From the NCBI GenBank assembly GCA_001464065.1, contig LNDN01000120.1, positions 1 through 35,814 on the forward strand: a stretch of 35,814 nucleotides of DNA, given 5' to 3'. Position numbers and translations under genes: made by a program. Every line of letters starts with the position of its first letter. Positions within the stretch are counted from its first letter, which is position 1. Shown in pieces: positions 23,326 to 29,289 of the stretch. This stretch comes from Acidobacteria bacterium Ga0077522. Its GTDB lineage: Bacteria > Acidobacteriota > Vicinamibacteria > Vicinamibacterales > Vicinamibacteraceae. The notes under the pieces are model-generated. The model saw only the letters and a program-made list of their open reading frames with translations, did no database searches and was not told where the DNA came from.

Positions 23326-23586
23326 GCAATTCGAAATTCAAGATTCAAAATGAAGCGCGGGGCCAACTCCGCCATCTCCGGGTAGAGCGCTCGCGGGGCC
23401 AGCGTCAGTGGGTAGGGCCCGTTCTCCGAACGGGCCGTCGTGATCGTGTCCCTCGTGGTCGCAAGGTGCGTGACGGTAGCGGTGGTCTGACGATGACGGC
23501 CGGCTCGGAGAGCCGGCCCTACCCAGCGCCTCGCCCCGCGCTGCATTTTGCATTGTGAATGTCAGTGAAATGAGCCTCAATTGCTC
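23324..23586 (+). repeat. Composite nested palindromic element filling the glnA downstream gap
   Basis: Outer ends are inverted: GAGCAATT (23324-23331) and AATTGCTC (23579-23586). Next to them are AT-rich arms in 7-base phase (AATTCGA, AATTCAA, GATTCAA, AATGAAG on the left; GCATTTT, GCATTGT, GAATGTC on the right). Each arm ends in an inverted GCGCGGGGC/GCCCCGCGC joint. The core is a pair of inverted GTAG-headed hairpins (23410-23524). The element begins in the glnA stop codon and ends at the base before the next ATG. Confidence 0.85.
23410..23524 (+). repeat. Inverted pair of REP-type hairpins, copy 1
   Basis: Left unit: GGGTAG head, then stem GGCCCGTTC, loop TCC, GAACGGGCC (23416-23436), then GTC. 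Right unit in opposite orientation: GAC, stem GGCCGGCTC, loop GGA, GAGCCGGCC (23498-23518), then CTACCC. A GTAG foot directly before a hairpin is the signature of REP sequences mobilised by RAYT (IS200/IS605-like) transposases; two facing units make a BIME-like element. No RAYT gene lies in the window. Confidence 0.8.
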
Positions 23587-23935
23587 ATGCACCTGCTCCT
23601 GGCCGACGACGACGAGTCGATCCTGATGGTGGCGCGGCTCGGGCTGCGCCGTGCCGGGTTCGAGGTGACGGTGGTGGAGGACGGCGTCGCTGCGTTGGCG
23701 GCAGCCCGCGAGACGGCCTTCGACGCGCTCATCCTCGATCGACGTCTGTCGTCAGTTGCTGGCCGACCCGGCCTGGACCAGGGTGCCCATCCTCTTCCTC
23801 ACGGCCGCCTCCCACGAGGGGGCCGAAGAGGAAGCCCTCGCGGCCGGCGCGCACGGCGTCATCGCCAAGCCGTTCGATCCGATGCATCTCGGCGAGCAGG
23901 TCCGGGCGCTTCTCACGAAGCACGCCGAAGGCTGA
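23587..23935 (+). pseudogene. Receiver-domain (CheY-like) gene with internal frame break
   Basis: The first part from ATG 23587 encodes a receiver domain (HLLLADDDESILMVARLGL, then phospho-acceptor Asp in DALILDR). Near 23735-23745 the frame breaks; the second part, in the next frame, reads DVCRQLLADPAWTRVPILFLTAA and ends GVIAKPFDP to HAEG, stop at 23933-23935, with the conserved Thr and Lys. The MMPGLDG loop expected between them is missing. A deletion of about 7-10 residues plus a frame change explains it; short CTCGA-like repeats on both sides could have recombined. Without the break it would be a single-domain response regulator of about 125 residues. The initiation region lies directly against the repeat element and shows no ribosome site. 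Real decay or assembly error are both possible. Confidence 0.75.
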
Positions 23936-23936
23936 T

Positions 23937-23962
23937 GCGCCGACCTGAAGGTCGACGCCTAC
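23937..23962 (-). repeat. REP-like hairpin of a second family
   Basis: Read on the minus strand: GTAG, then stem GCGTCGACCT, loop TC, AGGTCGGCGC. All ten pairs form on the minus strand, one as a T-G wobble; on the plus strand that pair is a C-A mismatch, which points to the minus strand as the functional one. A truncated second copy (CTGAAGGTCGACGCCTG, 23974-23990) follows. Confidence 0.6.
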
Positions 23963-24007
23963 GAACCCTGGGGCTGAAGGTCGACGCCTGCGGCACCCTG
24001 CGACTCG

Positions 24008-25042
24008 CTACGCGACCGCCGGCTCGAGCAGCCGGATCGTGCCCGTCGTGGCGTCGATCTCGGCCGGCACGCCAATCGGCATGATGAACTGCCGGTCGAT
24101 GTGGCCGATCTGCGCGCCTTCCCAGGCCGGCACTTTCAGGGGCTTCAGGTAGTCGTCGAGCACGTCCCCGATGGTGAGCGACCCGTAGCTGCCCTCGCCC
24201 GGCGTGCACTTGGTGCAGCGGCCGAAGATGACGCCCTTCACCTGATCGAGGATGCCGGCCAGCTTCAGCTGCATGAACATCCGGTCGATCCGGTACGGCG
24301 CCTCCTGCACGTCTTCCACGAACAGAATCGCATCGGTGAAGTCCGGCAGCAGTCCCGATCCGACGATCGTCGTCAGCACCGTCAGGTTGCCGCCGAGCAG
24401 ACGACCGCGCGCGCGGCCCGGCGTGATCGTCCGGATCCGGTTCTCGGTCGGCACCAACTGATCGCCGGCCTGCAGCGGGTTGGTCATCGTCACGGCCTCG
24501 CCCTGCATGAGGACGCGGCGGAACCAGTCCACGTTGAACCGGTTCCACTCCGAGGCCCCGTTCATGCCGTGGAACGTCACGAACCCGCCGCGCGCGAACA
24601 CCGGCAGGAGCAGGGCCGTGATGTCGCTGTACCCGAGCAGGATCTTCGGATGACGGGCGATGGCCTCGAAGTCGAGCAGCGGGAGCAGCCGTGCGCAGCC
24701 CCAGCCGCCGCGCAGCGCGTGCACGGCGTCGACCTCGGGGTCGGTGAACATCGCCATGACGTCGGCGGCCCGGTCCTCGTCACGGCCGGCCAGATAGCCT
24801 CGCCGATCGAGCAGATGCGCACCGAGCTTCGCCTTCAGCCCCAGCGCCGCCAGCGACTCCACGACGATGTCCACGTCCACCGGGTCCCACGTCGCCGAGG
24901 CCGGATCGACGACGCCGACGACGCTGCCGGGGGTGAGTCGACGTGGCTTGCGAATGGCCCCGCCGGTGGGGGCGCGTGGCAGGCCGACGGGCTCGGGGGC
25001 CACGAGCGACTGCTGCAGGAACTCCCGGCGCGTGCTCGACAT
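24008..25042 (-). CDS. ldcA: S66-family LD-carboxypeptidase-like protein
   Basis: Serine peptidase family S66 (LdcA, muramoyltetrapeptide carboxypeptidase), 344 residues, expected to remove the terminal D-Ala from peptidoglycan tetrapeptides. The triad is visible: Ser139 in LLGYSDITALL, Glu243 in LFVEDVQEAPYRIDRM, His314 in QIGHIDRQF. HALRGGWGCARLLPLLD and GRLLGGNLTVL are also family motifs. The N-terminus has a twin-arginine-like STRREFLQQS, but the hydrophobic stretch expected after it is nearly absent (LVAPEPVGL), so export is doubtful. ATG 25042 has TACTAT seven bases upstream and no Shine-Dalgarno. It is divergent from the membrane-protein gene with only 23 bases between start codons. 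Confidence 0.88.
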   Translation of the reverse strand: MSSTRREFLQQSLVAPEPVGLPRAPTGGAIRKPRRLTPGSVVGVVDPASATWDPVDVDIVVESLAALGLKAKLGAHLLDRRGYLAGRDEDRAADVMAMFTDPEVDAVHALRGGWGCARLLPLLDFEAIARHPKILLGYSDITALLLPVFARGGFVTFHGMNGASEWNRFNVDWFRRVLMQGEAVTMTNPLQAGDQLVPTENRIRTITPGRARGRLLGGNLTVLTTIVGSGLLPDFTDAILFVEDVQEAPYRIDRMFMQLKLAGILDQVKGVIFGRCTKCTPGEGSYGSLTIGDVLDDYLKPLKVPAWEGAQIGHIDRQFIMPIGVPAEIDATTGTIRLLEPAVA

Positions 25043-25065
25043 GGGCGAGATAGTACCCTGCTCGC
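25043..25065. promoter_or_regulatory. Compact divergent leaderless promoter pair
   Basis: Between the minus-strand ATG (25042) and the plus-strand GTG (25066) only 23 bases remain. The plus strand reads GGGCGAG, ATAGTACCCT, GCTCGC. ATAGTA is the minus-strand -10 box TACTAT (7 bases from its ATG), and TACCCT is the plus-strand -10 box (6 bases from its GTG); they share two bases. Each -35 region must lie inside the other gene's coding sequence, so the two cannot easily be transcribed at once. Confidence 0.55.
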
Positions 25066-26733
25066 GTGAGTGCGCCGCGCAAGGGCCTGGAGGGATCCCC
25101 ACGACTCGAATGGCTGGCGGCCGGGCTGATCTTCGCGGCCCTCACGGTCGTGGTGTTCTGGCCCCAGCCCGTCCAGTGGTTGACGCATGCGCACGGGCAT
25201 CACGACACGCTCTTCAACATGTGGCGCCTGTCGTGGATCACCGAGGCGCTGACCACCGATCCGGCCAGGCTGTTCGACCCGCCGATCTTCCATCCCGCAC
25301 AGCGCGTCCTGGCGTACTCCGATGCCGTGCTGCTGCAGGGGCTCGTCGCGCTCCCGGCGCTGGCTGCGGGCGCGCCCATCCTGCCCGTGTCCAACGTCGT
25401 CCTCCTGCTGGGGCCGTGGCTGTCGGCGCTGGGCATGTATCTGCTGGTACGCGACCTCCTCGCTGGGAGGGACGCCTCGCCGTTCTGGCCGGCGGTGATC
25501 GCCGGGGCGATCTTCGGGCTGTTGCCGTATCGGGTCGAGCACGTGATGCACCTCGAGCTCCAGTGGTCGCAGTGGATGCCGCTGGCCTGCTGGGCGCTGC
25601 ATCGCACGGTGGAGGGCGGCCGTGTGCGGGACGGCGTGTGGCTCGGCGTGTTCGTCCTCGCGCAGTTCCTGAGCTGCATCTACTACGGGGTCTTCCTCGT
25701 AGTGACGCTGGCGTGCGTCACGCCGCTGCTGCTGCTGGCGCGCGGGCGAGCGCCGCTGACGCGCATCGCGGCCGCCCTCGTCGTCGGCATGGTCGTCACG
25801 GCTCCGGTGCTGGGGGTGTACAGCGCGCCGTATCGGGCCAATCAGGCGACGTTCGGCGGTCGGGGGGCGGACGAGATCGACACCTGGAGTGCGACGGCGG
25901 GCAGCTTCATCTCGGCACCCGAGGGCAACCGGATCTACGGGGGGACCGCGGCGTTCGGCGGTCCCGAAGGTCGCCTCTGGCCGGGCGCGATCGCCCTGCT
26001 GCTCGGCATGGTGGGGGTCTGGTCGGCCCGCCGGCAGGTCGTGCTGTGGATGTACGCCGCGATGCTCGTGCTATCGGCGGTGCTGGCCATGGGCACGCAC
26101 ACGCCGATCTATCGCGTCATGCTGACTCTGGTGCCACCGCTGGGCGGACTGCGCGCGCCGTCGCGGTTCGGCATGGTCGTCGCCCTGGCGATCGCCGTCC
26201 TCGCGGGCCTCGGCGCGGCCCATCTGCTGGCCCGCCTGCGCGCGGGATGGCTCCGTCACGTCGCCGGGGTCTTGCTGGTGCTCGGCCTCGGGGTGGAGTA
26301 CGCCTCGCGGATCGGGCCGCTGCACCCGTGGGTGCAGCGCGCGCCGATGTATGCCCGCTGGCTGCGCGACCAGCCGGCCGGGGTCGTGGTCGATCTGCCT
26401 ATGGCCCGCGCCAACGCGCTGCCGCACCACGAGGCCGAGTGGAGCTTCTACGGCCGCACGCACGGCCACCCGATGGCCAACGGCTACAGCGGCTACTACC
26501 CGACACCCTATCTCGATCTGCTGGGGGCGATGGTGGCGTTCCCGCGCGGCCAGAGTCTCACGGCGCTGCGCAGCCGCGACGTCCGTTACATCGTCGTGCA
26601 CGAGGATCGCTACGAACCGGCCGACTATCTCGAGCTCGACGCCCGCCTCCGCGGCACGCCTGGCCTGCGGTTTCTAGGACGCTTCCCAGACCCGGACTAC
26701 CCCGTGGGCATCTACCTGATCGAGCCCCGCTGA
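25066..26733 (+). CDS. Polytopic membrane protein, paralogue of the 5147-7120 gene
   Basis: Integral membrane protein of 555 residues with about ten to eleven hydrophobic segments. It shares landmarks in order with the gene at 5147: an early polar loop (HHDTLFNMWRLSW against GDSLLNCWILAWH), IFHPAQRVLAYSDAVLLQGL against IFHPAPYGLGQSELLVAQAL, a segment near ALGAFLLV/ALGMYLLV, and a C-terminal VVVDLPMA with ANGYSGYYP against ILDLPLG with LNGFSG. GT-C-type glycosyltransferase architecture is my inference; no reaction can be claimed. GTG 25066 has a -10 box six bases upstream. It is 28 bases before the next gene on the same strand, which has its own -10 box. Confidence 0.78.
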   Translation: MSAPRKGLEGSPRLEWLAAGLIFAALTVVVFWPQPVQWLTHAHGHHDTLFNMWRLSWITEALTTDPARLFDPPIFHPAQRVLAYSDAVLLQGLVALPALAAGAPILPVSNVVLLLGPWLSALGMYLLVRDLLAGRDASPFWPAVIAGAIFGLLPYRVEHVMHLELQWSQWMPLACWALHRTVEGGRVRDGVWLGVFVLAQFLSCIYYGVFLVVTLACVTPLLLLARGRAPLTRIAAALVVGMVVTAPVLGVYSAPYRANQATFGGRGADEIDTWSATAGSFISAPEGNRIYGGTAAFGGPEGRLWPGAIALLLGMVGVWSARRQVVLWMYAAMLVLSAVLAMGTHTPIYRVMLTLVPPLGGLRAPSRFGMVVALAIAVLAGLGAAHLLARLRAGWLRHVAGVLLVLGLGVEYASRIGPLHPWVQRAPMYARWLRDQPAGVVVDLPMARANALPHHEAEWSFYGRTHGHPMANGYSGYYPTPYLDLLGAMVAFPRGQSLTALRSRDVRYIVVHEDRYEPADYLELDARLRGTPGLRFLGRFPDPDYPVGIYLIEPR

Positions 26734-26745
26734 GCCTCTCTGCAT

Positions 26746-26751
26746 TACTCT
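26746..26751 (+). promoter_or_regulatory. -10 box of the haloperoxidase-like gene
   Basis: TACTCT nine bases before the ATG at 26761, with the same CCGGCC directly before the ATG as at 3837-3842. No Shine-Dalgarno; very short leader predicted. Confidence 0.45.
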
Positions 26752-26760
26752 GATCCGGCC

Positions 26761-28371
26761 ATGCATCGTCGGGACTGGCTTCGCAGACTCGTGGCCGCTG
26801 GCGCCGCCGGTGTGATGCCGGGCGTCGGGGCGTCGGCCGCGCACGGCCTGGCGATGGGGGAGCGCGCCTCGTGGCTGGACGAGGCCCTGCCGATCCTGCC
26901 GGCTGAGCCGCGTCGGCTGAAGGCGTACGACCTGCGGGTCAAGGCGGCGTATGCGGCGGCTGGCGCCCGGACCCCGCCGCAGGACGGACGCGTCGACGAG
27001 GCGCGTGTGCCCGCCTTCCTGGCGATGTTCAGCAAGGGCCTGCCGCATGACGCGTACGGGATCGTCGATCCCGAGGCCTATCGTGCCCTCGCGCGCGCGG
27101 CGGCAGGCACGGGCCAGGCGCGGTTCGAGGACGTGCCGCTCGGGGGAGTGCGCCGGCTCGTGTCGCCCCAGGCGGCCTTCGCGTTCGCCCTCGACGGTCT
27201 GGATGCCGCCATGCTCGGCGTTCCGGATCCGCCGATGTGGGACACGCCGACATTCGCGACCGAGGCGGTCGAGGCCTACTGGCTCGCGTTGCTGCGGGAC
27301 GTGCCGTTTGCGCGCTATGCGGAGGACCCGCTCGTCGCGCGCGCGGCGGCCGACCTGACCCGCGCCGGTGCTGAGACCACAGCCGGCACGCTCCTGGCGC
27401 GGGTCCATGGGGCACGCGCGGTTCCCGGCCCGATCGTCTCGCAATTCCTGCTGCGGCCGGTGCCCATGGGCGCTCAGGTCCTGTCGCCTCGCGTCGCGGC
27501 GCAGACCTCGGGCGAGACCTTCCTCGCGACGTGGGATGAGTGGCTGGCCTCGCAGAACGGGCACCTGCCCGTCCGCGACGTGACGTACACCGGCCGACGC
27601 CACATCTGCTGCGGTCGCGACCTCGCGACCTGGACCCGCACCGACTACCCCGGGCAGGCCGGTGTGCAGGCGGCGTTGCTGCTCGAGTCGCTGCGGGCGC
27701 CGGTCACCGAGGGTCACCCCTACGTCCGGTCGCGCAACCAGGCGGGATACGTCACCTTCGGCTTGCCCTTCATCGTCGATCTCGCGTCGCGGGTGGCCAT
27801 GCACGCCCTGCGCGCCGCCTGGTTCCAGAAGTGGGTGGTGCATCGACGGCTGCGGCCCGAGGAACTGGGCGGGCGGCTCGAGGCGGCGGTGGCGGGCGCC
27901 CCCGTCGCAGCGTGGCCCGATGCGCGCTTCGTGCAGTCGGACGGCTTCGAGGAGATGCGCCGGCGCACGGGTGCGTGCCTGCTGCCGACGGCCTGGCCTG
28001 AAGGCGCCCCGCTGCACCCGGCGTACCCGGCGGCGCATGCGGCGACGGCCGGGGCCATGGTGACGGTGCTCAAGGCCTACTACGCGGAGGAGTGGGTGCT
28101 GCCGGATGCGGTCGCGCCGTCGGCAGACGGCCGTGACCTGCAGCCCGTCGACGAGCCGCTCACGGTCGGGGGTGAGCTCGACAAGCTCGCGTGGAACCTG
28201 GCGCTCGGGCGTGCCTTCGCCGGGGTGCAGTGGCGCAGTGACGCCGAGGCCGGGCTGCGACTGGGCGAGACGGTCGCGGTGGCGCTGTTGCGTGAACTGC
28301 GCGACCTGTTGCCGGAAGCCGATGTGCGCTTCGCGCTCCGGTCCTTCGATGGCCTGACGATCGACGTGTAG
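26761..28371 (+). CDS. Vanadium-dependent haloperoxidase-like (PAP2 superfamily) protein, metal site altered
   Basis: Protein of 536 residues. The N-terminus HRRDWLRRLVAAGAAGV is Tat- or Sec-like, so it may be exported. The C-terminal half is the algal-type vanadate fold: Lys357 and Arg365 in QKWVVHRRLRPEE, His426 in HPAYPAAHAATAGA, Arg484 in GRAFAGV. The residue that coordinates vanadium in the family (His in AGVHWRSD) is Gln490 here (AGVQWRSD), and the Ser-Gly pair of YPSGHA or YPAGH is Ala424-Ala425. The length and segment order otherwise fit haloperoxidases. With the axial ligand lost, peroxidase activity is doubtful; a phosphatase-like or non-catalytic role is possible. The start has a leaderless-type box. 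The gene is convergent with the outer-membrane barrel gene. Confidence 0.8.
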   Translation: MHRRDWLRRLVAAGAAGVMPGVGASAAHGLAMGERASWLDEALPILPAEPRRLKAYDLRVKAAYAAAGARTPPQDGRVDEARVPAFLAMFSKGLPHDAYGIVDPEAYRALARAAAGTGQARFEDVPLGGVRRLVSPQAAFAFALDGLDAAMLGVPDPPMWDTPTFATEAVEAYWLALLRDVPFARYAEDPLVARAAADLTRAGAETTAGTLLARVHGARAVPGPIVSQFLLRPVPMGAQVLSPRVAAQTSGETFLATWDEWLASQNGHLPVRDVTYTGRRHICCGRDLATWTRTDYPGQAGVQAALLLESLRAPVTEGHPYVRSRNQAGYVTFGLPFIVDLASRVAMHALRAAWFQKWVVHRRLRPEELGGRLEAAVAGAPVAAWPDARFVQSDGFEEMRRRTGACLLPTAWPEGAPLHPAYPAAHAATAGAMVTVLKAYYAEEWVLPDAVAPSADGRDLQPVDEPLTVGGELDKLAWNLALGRAFAGVQWRSDAEAGLRLGETVAVALLRELRDLLPEADVRFALRSFDGLTIDV

Positions 28372-28395
28372 CCGGGCAGGGCCGCGGGCCCGCGT

Positions 28396-28515
28396 TGGGT
28401 AGGGCCCGCCGCTGGGTAGGGCCGGTTCTCCGAACCGGCCGTCACGACCGCATTTCCCATCACCAATGCCGACGACGCTGACGCTGACGGCCCGCTCGGA
28501 GAGCGGGCCCTACCC
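28396..28515 (+). repeat. Inverted pair of REP-type hairpins, copy 2, with partial extra head
   Basis: Main element 28414-28515: GGGTAG, stem GGCCGGTTC, loop TCC, GAACCGGCC (28420-28440), about 48 bases, stem GGCCCGCTC, loop GGA, GAGCGGGCC (28489-28509), CTACCC. A partial duplicate of the head (GGGTAGGGCCCG) precedes it at 28397. Compared with copy 1, the fifth stem pair is switched (C-G against G-C) in both hairpins, yet pairing is kept. It lies between convergent genes and probably ends both transcripts. Confidence 0.85.
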
Positions 28516-28519
28516 GTCG

Positions 28520-29182
28520 TCAGTCGAAGAAGTAGTGCAGCAGCGCCGAGACGCGGGCGCCGCCGATCGACGGGCCGTTGCCGAAGTTGAAGTCGTCCAG
28601 ATCGTTCTCGCCCGACACGCTCAACTCGCCGCTGACCTTCAGGCGCGGCGCGCCACGGAAGCCGACCTCGACCCCACCCACGCCCGCCGGCTTCACCGAC
28701 GTGTCGTCGAAGCTGCCGATGTCGGTGCGGAAGACCCGGATGCCGCCGCCCGCGTAGGGACGCACGTTCACGGCGTCGCTCCCGAAGTCGCCGATGGCCA
28801 CGATGAAGGTCGGTTCGAAGCGCAGGTACTGGACGTCGTCACCCAGGAAGTCGCTGTCGCCGCCGAAGCCGAGATGGGCCTGGACGCCGAAGCGTTCGTT
28901 GGCCCAGTACCGGAAGCTCGGCCCGATCTCGAACTCGGTCAGGCCGCCGACCGCGCCGAGCCCGACGGCGCCGATGTTGGGACCGGCGCTGCGGCCGCGC
29001 CGACCCTGGACCACTGCGGCGGAGAAGGCGGTGCCGGTCTCGAACGGGCTGCTGACGGCCGGCGCCGCGACTGGCGATGCGGAAGATGTACGCACCCCGA
29101 CGGCCGGCTCCTGGGCGAGGAGCGCCGTGGGCGCAAGGACGCAGACCGTCATGAGGGCGGACGCGCGAATGATACGGAGCAT
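28520..29182 (-). CDS. Outer-membrane beta-barrel protein, hypothetical
   Basis: Exported protein of 220 residues. Signal peptide ends at ALLAQ. A Ser/Ala/Val linker (about residues 25-50) is followed by alternating polar/hydrophobic strands typical of an eight-stranded OmpA/OprF-type barrel: EIGPSFRYWANERFGVQAHLGF, FEPTFIVAIGDF, VRPYAGGGIRVF, and a terminal strand GGARVSALLHYFFD ending in Phe-Asp near the C-terminus. GGGAGG lies seven bases before ATG 29182. It follows the UPF0182 gene on the same strand after 107 bases, in which I see nothing clear. Function unknown. Confidence 0.8.
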   Translation of the reverse strand: MLRIIRASALMTVCVLAPTALLAQEPAVGVRTSSASPVAAPAVSSPFETGTAFSAAVVQGRRGRSAGPNIGAVGLGAVGGLTEFEIGPSFRYWANERFGVQAHLGFGGDSDFLGDDVQYLRFEPTFIVAIGDFGSDAVNVRPYAGGGIRVFRTDIGSFDDTSVKPAGVGGVEVGFRGAPRLKVSGELSVSGENDLDDFNFGNGPSIGGARVSALLHYFFD

Positions 29183-29289
29183 GTAAGAACCTCCCTGACC
29201 TCCTGCCCATGGACGAGCAGGAAACCGCGCCGGAACTGCGCGGCGGTCAGGAAGATTGCAAAGGCTGCGCCGATCGGGCGCGGCCGACG

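Noticed and set aside
23581-24084. Single 167-codon reading of the receiver gene
   Set aside because: After the phospho-acceptor Asp this frame becomes Arg/Pro/Gly-rich; the conserved second half of the domain is in the next frame, so it was called broken instead.
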